Shown: positions 1 through 5,622, numbered from the stretch's first letter. The stretch is 13,210 nucleotides of DNA from Mucilaginibacter sp. (GCA_014376655.1 JACMRC010000412.1:1-13210); one strand, 5' to 3'. Numbers and translations: made by a program. The notes: generated by a model not told the origin, from the sequence alone.

Positions 1-389
1 CTTATCTATCTACGGTTATAGACTTGATTAAAGACCGTTGTACGTTGTTGACGGACTTTTACCCACAAGCTGCATACTTCTTCCAAACCCCGGCCGAGTA
101 TGACCTGGCTGCTGTTAAACCAAAATGGACCGACGAGAAAACAACTTTCTTTAAAGCCATTATGGAACAACTAAAAACAACCCCCACTATAATAGCTGCC
201 GATTTTGAAACAGCGTTTAAAGCTTTGGCCGAAGAGCAAGGTTTAAAAACCGGCGATGTAATGCTGCCGTTCCGCATTATGCTGGTAGGCGGTAAGTTTG
301 GTCCGCATGTTTTTGATATTGCGGCATTGTTGGGTAGGGATGAGACTGTGGATAGGGTGGAGCAGGCGCTGGTATCGTTTGTAAATTAG
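1..389 (+). CDS. gltX: Glutamyl-tRNA synthetase, C-terminal part (5' end outside window)
   Basis: This is the last ~128 codons of a class I glutamyl-tRNA synthetase, which charges tRNA-Glu in the cytoplasm. The reading frame is open from base 3 with no start in the window, so the gene is cut by the left edge. The TTG at 24 is an internal Leu codon, not a start. The visible part corresponds to the C-terminal anticodon-binding domain. A run with FKAIMEQL, then LKTGDVMLPFRIMLVGG, a GPHVFDIAALLG segment and a closing Arg-Val-Glu-Gln-Ala-Leu helix matches how bacterial GltX proteins end. The catalytic HIGH and KMSKS motifs would lie upstream and cannot be checked. The stop codon overlaps the first base of the palindromic repeat at 389-496. 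Family assignment is confident; it rests on recognition of the C-terminal pattern only. Confidence 0.9.
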   Translation, partial: YLSTVIDLIKDRCTLLTDFYPQAAYFFQTPAEYDLAAVKPKWTDEKTTFFKAIMEQLKTTPTIIAADFETAFKALAEEQGLKTGDVMLPFRIMLVGGKFGPHVFDIAALLGRDETVDRVEQALVSFVN

Positions 390-496
390 TGTCATTGCCA
401 GCGTAGTGCGGTCCCCATAGCTATGGGGACAAGGAGAAAAGCGTAGTTCATGCACAGTTCGCGATTGCCACACTCGTACCTCGTTCGCAATGACAC
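389..496. repeat. REP/MITE-like palindromic intergenic element
   Basis: The element is bounded by a perfect 10-bp terminal inverted repeat, GTGTCATTGC (389-398) and GCAATGACAC (487-496). At 411-430 there is a perfect 20-bp palindrome centred on CATAG/CTATG. GCGTAGT occurs twice (401 and 441), and GCGATTGCC (around 461-469) resembles an internal echo of the terminal sequence. GTCATTGC...GCAATGAC elements of this look are familiar as dispersed repeats in Sphingobacteriaceae genomes; that is recalled, and copy number cannot be shown from one window. The element has no coding capacity. It lies exactly between the gltX stop and the lrp terminator, as a passively mobilised repeat would. Confidence 0.7.
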
Positions 497-503
497 ACAG
501 CAC

Positions 504-534
504 AAAAAAAGGCTTGCTATTACGGCAAGCCTTT
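504..534 (-). terminator. Rho-independent terminator of the lrp-type gene
   Basis: A perfect 10-bp stem, AAAGGCTTGC (508-517) and GCAAGCCTTT (525-534), encloses a 7-nt loop. The A-run at 504-510 becomes a U-tract when read on the minus strand, so it terminates the minus-strand gene ending at 562. The short T-run on the other side could give weak termination for gltX as well. Confidence 0.85.
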
Positions 535-561
535 CTAATTATGTAAAGTGTTAAGTAGGGT

Positions 562-1038
562 TTACTCCAAAGTTATCTGTCTCCTTATTGTTTCTTCTAA
601 TGATATAAATGTCTCGGTACGTTGTATGCCTTTTACGCCTTGTATCTGCTCGTTCAATACTTCGCGCAGGTGTTGGGTATCATGGCATATAATTTTAGCA
701 AATATGCTGTAGCTGCCCGTAGTATAATGCAGCTCTACGATCTCCTTAACGGCTTTCAGCTGTTTAACCGCATCATTATACTGCGAGCCTTTTTCTAAGA
801 ATATCCCCAGGAAAGCGGTAATATCATAACCCAATTTTTGCGGATCAACCTCTAAACTGGCACCTTTTATTACACCCATTTCTTCCAACTTTTTCATGCG
901 CACATGGATAGTTCCGCCGGAAACGATCAACTCTTTAGCAATTTCGGTGTAAGGAGTGGTGGCGTTTTTCATCAATATTGACAAAATCTGGATATCCAGA
1001 TTATCAATTTCTAAATTTTGAGCTTTTCTGTGGGACAT
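562..1038 (-). CDS. Lrp/AsnC family transcriptional regulator
   Basis: This 158-aa DNA-binding regulator has the usual length of Lrp/AsnC proteins (150-165 aa). Residues ~10-60 form the AsnC-type winged helix-turn-helix: LDIQILSILMKNATTPYTEI, then the recognition-helix region SGGTIHVRMKKLEEMGVIKG. Residues ~70-150 match the ligand-binding/oligomerisation (RAM) domain, with the characteristic LHYTTGSYSIFAKI strand-turn containing the Gly of the effector pocket. Proteins of this family form dimers to octamers and respond to amino acids or other small molecules; the effector here is unknown. The ATG at 1038 follows an AT-rich leader and gives the canonical N-terminus. The gene stands alone, with its own terminator at 504-534, and is divergent from the tRNA-like transcript. 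The specific member (Lrp, AsnC or other) cannot be decided. Confidence 0.93.
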   Translation of the reverse strand: MSHRKAQNLEIDNLDIQILSILMKNATTPYTEIAKELIVSGGTIHVRMKKLEEMGVIKGASLEVDPQKLGYDITAFLGIFLEKGSQYNDAVKQLKAVKEIVELHYTTGSYSIFAKIICHDTQHLREVLNEQIQGVKGIQRTETFISLEETIRRQITLE

Positions 1039-1063
1039 AAATTTGAATATCTTTATTGAAATA

Positions 1064-1071
1064 CAAGTATA
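1064..1071 (-). promoter_or_regulatory. Candidate -7 element for the Lrp/AsnC gene
   Basis: Read on the minus strand the bases are TATACTTG, one mismatch from the Bacteroidota -7 consensus TAnnTTTG. They would place the transcript start ~20 nt upstream of the ATG. No convincing -33 TTG was found, so this is tentative. Confidence 0.35.
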
Positions 1072-1111
1072 ATTATAATTTGAATAAAAATAAAATATTT
1101 TTGTTGAAATA

Positions 1112-1143
1112 TTTGCAAGGAATTGCAGAGTCTGTTATGTTTG
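1112..1143 (+). promoter_or_regulatory. Bacteroidota-type promoter upstream of the tRNA-like pair
   Basis: A TTTG at 1112-1115 (-33 element) is separated by 20 bp from TATGTTTG at 1136-1143, an exact match to TAnnTTTG (-7 element). The predicted start is near 1150, leaving a ~50-nt A/T-rich leader before the first tRNA-like RNA at 1203. No protein start follows on this strand until 1577, so the promoter most plausibly serves the RNA genes. Confidence 0.6.
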
Positions 1144-1202
1144 TAACAAGCAATTGGACCTAAAAGCTTAACCGTTCTTTAAAATAAATAAACATCACAT
1201 AA

Positions 1203-1314
1203 TGTTGGGTGGTGAAATTTTTGGCAGACACACCTCCTTGTCCCGGTGGTAGAGATCATAGGAAACCCGAAGCGGGCTAACTACTCTGTGGAGGTTCGAA
1301 TCCTTCCCCAACAG
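1203..1314 (+). tRNA. tRNA-like RNA 1: class II-like body with GUC (Asp) anticodon loop
   Basis: A cloverleaf can be drawn by hand. The acceptor stem has 7 perfect pairs (1203-1209 TGTTGGG with 1307-1313 CCCAACA), with T8 and G9 following. The D-arm is GTG/CAC (1212-1214/1229-1231) with a 14-nt loop holding the conserved GG; this arm reads like tRNA-Leu (GGTGAAAT...GGCAGACAC). The anticodon stem is CCTCC/GGTGG (1233-1237/1245-1249) with a T·T mismatch at 29-41, and its 7-nt loop TTGTCCC gives anticodon GUC. The T-arm is GGAGG/CCTTC around TTCGAAT (1295-1301). G1314 is the discriminator; CCA is not encoded. The 40-nt region 1250-1289 replaces a normal variable loop, with an AGAG/CTCT base stem and an inner CCCG/CGGG hairpin. 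G34, U35, C36, C38, G73, G2-C71 and G10 are the known E. coli AspRS identity bases, and all are present. It could be an unusual tRNA, a decoy or a regulatory RNA; aminoacylation is unproven. Confidence 0.6.
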
Positions 1315-1315
1315 C

Positions 1316-1333
1316 AATTCACTGGCGTGAATT
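1316..1333 (+). other. Spacer hairpin between the two tRNA-like RNAs
   Basis: AATTCAC (1316-1322) and GTGAATT (1327-1333) form a perfect 7-bp stem around a TGGC tetraloop. It begins one base after the discriminator-C of the first tRNA-like RNA. There is no following T-tract, so a role in processing of a joint transcript is more likely than termination; this is inference. Confidence 0.5.
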
Positions 1334-1347
1334 AATAACAACAATAC

Positions 1348-1462
1348 TGTAGGATGGTGAAACTTTGGCAGACACACCTCCTCGTCGCGGTGGCGGAGAT
1401 CATGGGAAACTCTTAGCAATAAGAATAACCACTCTGTGGAGGTTCGACTCCTTCTCCTACAG
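1348..1462 (+). tRNA. tRNA-like RNA 2: class II-like body with GUC (Asp) anticodon loop
   Basis: This is the second member of the pair, in the same orientation, 33 nt downstream. The acceptor stem is TGTAGGA/TCCTACA (1348-1354/1455-1461): two positions differ from copy 1 and both are compensated on the other strand, which argues for a selected structure. The D-arm GTG/CAC (1357-1359/1373-1375) has a 13-nt loop. The anticodon stem CCTCC/GGTGG (1377-1381/1389-1393) has the same T·T mismatch; its loop TCGTCGC has C instead of U at position 33, and anticodon GUC. The T-arm is GGAGG/CCTTC around TTCGACT. G1462 is the discriminator, and C1347 could pair with it. The variable region 1394-1437 has a GGAG/CTCT base stem (one G·U) and an inner TCTTA-GCAA-TAAGA hairpin whose sequence differs from copy 1 while its position is kept. 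C33 makes normal decoding doubtful, so a decoy, regulatory or degenerate tRNA remains possible. Confidence 0.55.
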
Positions 1463-1494
1463 CTCTTCTCATAATTTAGGTTTATAATTGGTTA

Positions 1495-1532
1495 GTACCG
1501 GCCCCTGCCCATCAGAGGGCCGTACTTGTTTT
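1495..1532 (+). terminator. Hairpin terminator after the tRNA-like pair
   Basis: GTAC-C-GGCCC (1495-1504) pairs with GGGCC-GTAC (1517-1525), giving nine base pairs with one bulged C (1499) and a 12-nt loop. The T-rich tail TTGTTTT (1526-1532) follows. Its position 33 nt after the second tRNA-like RNA fits termination of that transcript. Confidence 0.6.
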
Positions 1533-1560
1533 ATAGCTTTTTTAAAACCCGGAATAATCA

Positions 1561-1568
1561 TACTTTTA
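1561..1568 (+). promoter_or_regulatory. Candidate -7 element for the small protein at 1577
   Basis: TACTTTTA matches TAnnTTTG in all but the last base and ends 8 nt before the ATG at 1577, which would make the message nearly leaderless. The -33 region has only T-rich sequence, so support is weak. Confidence 0.35.
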
Positions 1569-1576
1569 CAGCATCA

Positions 1577-1978
1577 ATGGCTAAAAGAATCATCACCTAC
1601 TTGCTTTGCTTTTATTTCTTAACAGGAAGCGCCATTTTGCCGTTAGGCGATTTTTGTTTACTGCAAGATTTGCCCTCCATGTATCATTCGTATGAGAAAT
1701 TGGTATCGGCAGATGAAAAAGGTGTATTAGATTTTGTGGGCGATTACCTGTTAGGCGGCCGCGATATTTTTGGGCATAATAAACATGACGCGCCCGAAAA
1801 CGGTAAATCTGCCGTACAATTTCAACACGCAAGCGATTGTTGCAGCATAGTGTTGGTTGCTGCTCATAAAAATAACATTTTAATAAAAGAACACCGCGAA
1901 GTTGCGCATCCGCAGCTTTCGGTCTCGGCTAATCTTCCCGGTTTCTATGAGGAACCGTTACGCCCCCCTCACGCTTAA
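1577..1978 (+). CDS. Small membrane-anchored or secreted His/Cys-containing protein ahead of a TonB receptor
   Basis: This is a 133-aa protein from the ATG at 1577. An in-frame TTG at 1526 would add 17 residues but overlaps the preceding terminator, so the ATG is preferred. Residues 4-24 form one hydrophobic segment (IITYLLCFYFLTGSAIL), a signal peptide or membrane anchor. The rest is soluble and carries His and Cys clusters: HNKH, HASDCC, AHK, EHRE, AHP. It closes with a Pro-rich tail, EEPLRPPHA. Small proteins of this layout (hydrophobic start, ILPLGDF-like segment, PP-ending tail) are often seen directly before TonB-dependent receptor or metal-efflux genes in Bacteroidota; I recall this pattern but know no defined function. 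The gene ends 86 bp before the receptor in the same direction, so co-transcription is likely. A metal-related role is a guess from the His/Cys content. Confidence 0.75.
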   Translation: MAKRIITYLLCFYFLTGSAILPLGDFCLLQDLPSMYHSYEKLVSADEKGVLDFVGDYLLGGRDIFGHNKHDAPENGKSAVQFQHASDCCSIVLVAAHKNNILIKEHREVAHPQLSVSANLPGFYEEPLRPPHA

Positions 1979-2004
1979 ATAATTTATCTGCTAAATTTTA
2001 AAAG

Positions 2005-2019
2005 TCCGGTCATCCCGGA
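2005..2019. other. Short intergenic hairpin before the TonB receptor
   Basis: TCCGG (2005-2009) and CCGGA (2015-2019) can pair around a 5-nt loop. There is no T-tract, so it is not a clear terminator; it could be an attenuator or mRNA-processing element between the two genes. Confidence 0.25.
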
Positions 2020-2064
2020 TTATTCTGCAACTCATTGTGCTATGCACGGTGTTAACTTATTTTA

Positions 2065-4233
2065 ATGAAATATTATTTATTACTGATGGCCTTGTTAGGC
2101 TGCCATATAGCACGCGCCCAAAATCAATTTAAAGTTGTTATTAAGGATGATAAAACGCAGCAGGTAATACCGGGGGCTACCGCCACAATAAGTGTCTTAA
2201 ACATAGCCGCAGCCGCTGACACAGCTGGTAAAGTCACTTTATCCAATATCCCAAATGGCAAGTTTGAAATAAAGTTTACCTCGGTAGGTTATTTTCAGCA
2301 AAGTAAAATGGTGGCGTTCCCGGTTAAGCAAACTGATCAGCCTTTGGCGATCTTCCTTGAACCACAGTCGGGCGAACTGGCCGAGGTAACTATACAAACC
2401 ACACGTACCAACCAAAACCTGCGCGATATACCCACACGTGTAGAAGCATTGCCGCAAGAAGAACTGGACGAAAAAGGAACCATGCGGCCAGGTGATATTA
2501 AAATGCTATTGGGCGAATCGACAGGTATAAACGTGCAGCAAACGTCGGCTGTTAGCGGCACCGCCAATTTCAGGATCCAGGGTCTTGATAGCCGCTACAC
2601 ACAGCTTTTACAAGACGGAATGCCACTGTACCAGGGATTTTCGGGCGGGTTAAGCCTGATGCAGGTATCGCCGCTTAATTTAAAGCAGGTAGAATTTATT
2701 AAAGGCTCGGCATCTACATTATATGGCGGCGGCGCAATTGCCGGGCTTGTTAATTTGATAAGTAAAACGCCGCAAACAGAACCGGAGTTAACGTTTTTGC
2801 TCAATCAAAACACGGCAAAAGGTTTAGACGTTAGTAACTATTATGCCCAAAAATGGCAGCACGTTGGCACAACCATATTTACCACTTATAACCATAGCGG
2901 TGCATACGCCCCGGCCAATACTGTATTTACAGCTGTGCCTAAAACCAACCGTTTCGGTATCAACCCAAAACTATTTTTATATGTTGATGATAAAAATAAA
3001 GGTTGGTTTGGGGTAAATGCCACTTATGAGAATCGTCGAGGCGGCGACATTGAGGTACTGAATGGTAATACCGATGCCACCCATCAATACTTTGAGCAAA
3101 ACATCAGTTATCGTTTTTCTACCCAATTGTCGTTTACACATATTATTGACTCGGCCAGCCAAATCAATATTAAAAACACCATTGGCTATTTTGACCGCAG
3201 GTATGCCGAACCGACTTATAGCTTTAACGCAAGGCAAACATCATCGTATACGGAGATCAATTATGTATATAATGGCAAAAAAGTAAATTGGGTTATAGGT
3301 GCCGATGCATGGACCGACTACTTATCGGCTCAACAACCGTTTCAGCAACTTGGTTATACTTTGAATACTTTCGGCGGCTTTGCGCAAAACACTTACAAAG
3401 CAAATAACTGGTTTTCTGTCGAGAGTGGGTTGAGATTAGATTATAATACGCCTGCATCTGCTGATCAACAAAACGGTTTAATCTTGCTACCACGTATAAA
3501 TGCCCTGATAAAACTGAATAGCCATTTAACCAGCCGGATAGGCGGCGGTTTAGGCTATAAAATGCCCACCATATTTAACGACCAAAGCGAACAACAAGGC
3601 TATCAATACCTGCAACCACTAATAATTGGGCAAACCAAAGCCGAAAAATCAATAGGGCTAAACGGCGATATTAATTACCGCGCAGTACTGGGCGATGCTG
3701 TCGTAAATATTAATCAATTGTTTTTTTATACCCGCGTATATAACCCGCTGGTACTGGTAAATAATAGCTTTACAAATGCCAATGGTTATTTAAAAACGCG
3801 GGGCATCGAAACCAATGTTAAAATAATTATGGATGAGTTAGGCATTTATTTAGGCTATACACATACTGATACCAGGCAATATTTTAATAATGTAGTAAAT
3901 GCGCAAACGCTAACCCCAAAAAACAAAATAAGTGCCGATGTTACTTACGAAATAGAAAACAGCTTTAGGGCAGGTGTAGAAGGCTTTTATACCGGATCGC
4001 AGTTATTGAGTGATGGTACAACCGGCCGCGGCTACTATACATTTGGCTTATTGGTGCAAAAAATGTGGAAGCACTTTGACCTTTTTATAAATGGCGAAAA
4101 CTTTACCAACCAGCGCCAAACCCGCTGGGGCAGTATCTATACCGGCCCGATAAGCTCGCCGTTGTTTAAAGATATTTATGCGCCTTTGGATGGGGCTGTG
4201 TTTAATTTGGGTGTGAAGATAAAGTTGATGTAA
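2065..4233 (+). CDS. TonB-dependent outer-membrane receptor
   Basis: This 722-aa outer-membrane transporter takes up a scarce ligand (siderophore, metal complex or cobalamin type) using energy from TonB-ExbBD. Residues 1-18 are a signal peptide, likely cut at ARA|Q; LLGC inside it loosely resembles a lipobox. Residues ~22-98 form a carboxypeptidase-regulatory-like β-sandwich (VIPGATATISV ... FTSVGYFQQ), typical of Bacteroidota receptors. Residues ~110-235 are the plug domain, with LPQEELDEKG, a RIQGLDSRYTQLLQDGMPLY segment and VEFIKGSASTLYGGGAIAGLVNLISK. The remainder is the 22-strand β-barrel. The length is normal for FecA/CirA-like receptors and shorter than SusC proteins, and no SusD gene follows, so polysaccharide uptake is unlikely. 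The protein ends in Leu-Met rather than the usual aromatic residue. The small gene at 1577 is probably its partner. The substrate cannot be named. Confidence 0.92.
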   Translation: MKYYLLLMALLGCHIARAQNQFKVVIKDDKTQQVIPGATATISVLNIAAAADTAGKVTLSNIPNGKFEIKFTSVGYFQQSKMVAFPVKQTDQPLAIFLEPQSGELAEVTIQTTRTNQNLRDIPTRVEALPQEELDEKGTMRPGDIKMLLGESTGINVQQTSAVSGTANFRIQGLDSRYTQLLQDGMPLYQGFSGGLSLMQVSPLNLKQVEFIKGSASTLYGGGAIAGLVNLISKTPQTEPELTFLLNQNTAKGLDVSNYYAQKWQHVGTTIFTTYNHSGAYAPANTVFTAVPKTNRFGINPKLFLYVDDKNKGWFGVNATYENRRGGDIEVLNGNTDATHQYFEQNISYRFSTQLSFTHIIDSASQINIKNTIGYFDRRYAEPTYSFNARQTSSYTEINYVYNGKKVNWVIGADAWTDYLSAQQPFQQLGYTLNTFGGFAQNTYKANNWFSVESGLRLDYNTPASADQQNGLILLPRINALIKLNSHLTSRIGGGLGYKMPTIFNDQSEQQGYQYLQPLIIGQTKAEKSIGLNGDINYRAVLGDAVVNINQLFFYTRVYNPLVLVNNSFTNANGYLKTRGIETNVKIIMDELGIYLGYTHTDTRQYFNNVVNAQTLTPKNKISADVTYEIENSFRAGVEGFYTGSQLLSDGTTGRGYYTFGLLVQKMWKHFDLFINGENFTNQRQTRWGSIYTGPISSPLFKDIYAPLDGAVFNLGVKIKLM

Positions 4234-4257
4234 TGTCGACGTAAGGTTAATTTATTC

Positions 4258-5520
4258 TTACCTCACCCACTTCACCCCAACCGTACTCTGCGCCAAATTC
4301 ACCAGCACACCTTTTTTATCATCCAACGGGGCATAAAGCTCCATGCTTGATTTTAACAGTACGTTATTGGTAAGAGCCGCAATTTCGGTAACGTTCATCC
4401 CCGAGCGATAAAAGAGCCAGTTTTTGGCTGATATGGTATTACCGGTTTTATTACCCAATTGCAAATGTTTAATGGATAGGCGTTCGGCTACCTGGCCCTG
4501 TAGGGTGCTGTCGCAGTATAGCTGCGTTTCGTTGCGGGCGTAGTAATGTGTTAGTGTTATTTTATGCCATTGGCCATCAGTTACCTTGGTGCTGCCCGTT
4601 ATTTGCTGGTATTGTGGCGAGGTGTATTCAACGGTTCCTTTATCAGTTATAATTATCGAGCCTGCATGTGCGGTGCTATCCAGCAATTGCATGATCTGGC
4701 CTTTGCCATCAACTTTAATGGTGATAGTGGTAGTAAACGGGTGTGTAATATTATCAGGTTTAAAATCTATTAGGTTCAAGCCTAAAGTTAGGCCCGCACT
4801 TTCCACCATCTTAGGCAGCGGTTTGCCATTGCTTAACGCGTCAAATAAAGATGGTACAATGGTATAAGCCAATTCCAGGTGACCGGCATCATTTGGGTGG
4901 CCCGGATTAAACCAGTTACCTGCCGCCCATTTGCCGGTACCATCATCAACACCGCCTAATAAATTTATAGATGGCACATCAAGGGAGTTTATCCATAGAT
5001 TTAACTCTTTGGTGTAATGGTAATCCTGTTCATTAAAATCGTTACGGGTATAGGCATTGGTAAGTATGGGTATATAGCCGCTATCGCGCGCCAGGGCTAT
5101 CAACTTTAACATATTGGTTTTAAATTGGGTATACATGGATGGACCCTGCTCGTGCAGCATTTCATTACCTAATGATAAGGCGTATACTACATATTTAGCT
5201 TTTTGCGGTACAAGGTCCTTTCTCCAGCGTTGGGTTAAACGCACAGTATTATCGCCACCTCTTGATATATTTGCCGTTTTCCAGTTTTTACCGCTGCCAT
5301 CCGCGGTGCGTCTTTTTAATATATCAGTAAAAAGATAAGTGTAGCCATAGTCCTTTTTAGCACCAAACCCAAAAGGTACAGACGAACCGAAGAAAACTAT
5401 CTTCAAGCTATCCAATCGCTTGCCACTTATATACGGGGTATCAGCTTTAACTTTGGTTTGGGCAGTACATACGGCACTTATAAATACCGACAGAACGACA
5501 AATGCAATTTTTGATCTCAT
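4258..5520 (-). CDS. Secreted SGNH/GDSL hydrolase with C-terminal LamG-like domain
   Basis: This 420-aa exported esterase-type enzyme has a signal peptide at residues 1-20, with likely cleavage at CTA|Q. Residues ~38-230 form the SGNH hydrolase fold. Block I is FFGSSVPFG with probable nucleophile Ser47 (GSS instead of GDS). Block II is ISRGGDN (Gly88/Gly89), and block III is SLGNE with Asn119. Block V is HPNDAGH with Asp211 and His214 in the DxxH spacing. Residues ~235-410 look like a laminin-G/concanavalin-type β-sandwich, marked by DGQWHKITLTHY, QLYCDSTLQG and a NWLFYRSGMNVTEI segment. Such fusions usually remove acyl groups from carbohydrates, the LamG part acting as binding module; that is inference. 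It converges on the TonB receptor with a 24-bp gap. The hydrolase assignment is firm, the substrate unknown. Confidence 0.88.
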   Translation of the reverse strand: MRSKIAFVVLSVFISAVCTAQTKVKADTPYISGKRLDSLKIVFFGSSVPFGFGAKKDYGYTYLFTDILKRRTADGSGKNWKTANISRGGDNTVRLTQRWRKDLVPQKAKYVVYALSLGNEMLHEQGPSMYTQFKTNMLKLIALARDSGYIPILTNAYTRNDFNEQDYHYTKELNLWINSLDVPSINLLGGVDDGTGKWAAGNWFNPGHPNDAGHLELAYTIVPSLFDALSNGKPLPKMVESAGLTLGLNLIDFKPDNITHPFTTTITIKVDGKGQIMQLLDSTAHAGSIIITDKGTVEYTSPQYQQITGSTKVTDGQWHKITLTHYYARNETQLYCDSTLQGQVAERLSIKHLQLGNKTGNTISAKNWLFYRSGMNVTEIAALTNNVLLKSSMELYAPLDDKKGVLVNLAQSTVGVKWVR

Positions 5521-5585
5521 ACTAATTCAAGAGGTTGGCACTGCAATGTATAAAAAATAGTAAGGCGACCGTAATGCTTAAACGC

Positions 5586-5622
5586 AAAAAAGCCGTTACA
5601 TCGGTTAAGATGTAACGGCTTT
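5586..5622 (-). terminator. Strong terminator of the PorT-like gene
   Basis: A perfect 14-bp stem, AAAGCCGTTACATC (5589-5602) and GATGTAACGGCTTT (5609-5622), surrounds a 6-nt loop. The six A's at 5586-5591 supply a U-tract for minus-strand transcription, so it ends the gene whose stop is at 5646. Confidence 0.88.

Noticed and set aside
243..503. Minus-strand open frame over the gltX end and the palindromic repeat
   Set aside because: Half lies antisense to a certain gene and half in the inverted-repeat element. Such frames are a typical artefact of this repeat.
1203..1314. Ordinary tRNA-Leu or tRNA-Sec
   Set aside because: The D-arm is Leu-like, but the discriminator is G, not A, and the loop reads GUC. 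For Sec, a long D-stem and a UCA anticodon in a 7-nt loop cannot be drawn; the UCA at 1256-1258 lies in the variable region.
1195..1419. Minus-strand open frame of 74 codons across the tRNA-like pair
   Set aside because: It is antisense to two structured RNAs whose repeats produce a repeated peptide (VCLPK twice). The residues come from the D- and T-arms, so it is a shadow, not a gene.
1203..1462. CRISPR array or simple tandem duplication
   Set aside because: Only two units, each over 110 nt, with compensatory differences in paired positions. This is RNA structure, not repeat-spacer organisation.
1526..1576. Upstream TTG start for the small protein at 1577
   Set aside because: The TTG lies directly at the T-tract of the preceding terminator and upstream of the candidate -7 box. 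The ATG at 1577 starts right before the hydrophobic signal segment.
3062..3286. Overlapping 74-codon plus-strand frame inside the TonB receptor gene
   Set aside because: It lies wholly within a well-supported gene in another frame, with no start signal or recognisable protein character.
4242..4261. GTAAG/CTTAC hairpin between the two convergent genes
   Set aside because: Only five base pairs with a 10-nt loop, overlapping a stop codon and without a T-tract. It is not convincing as a terminator.
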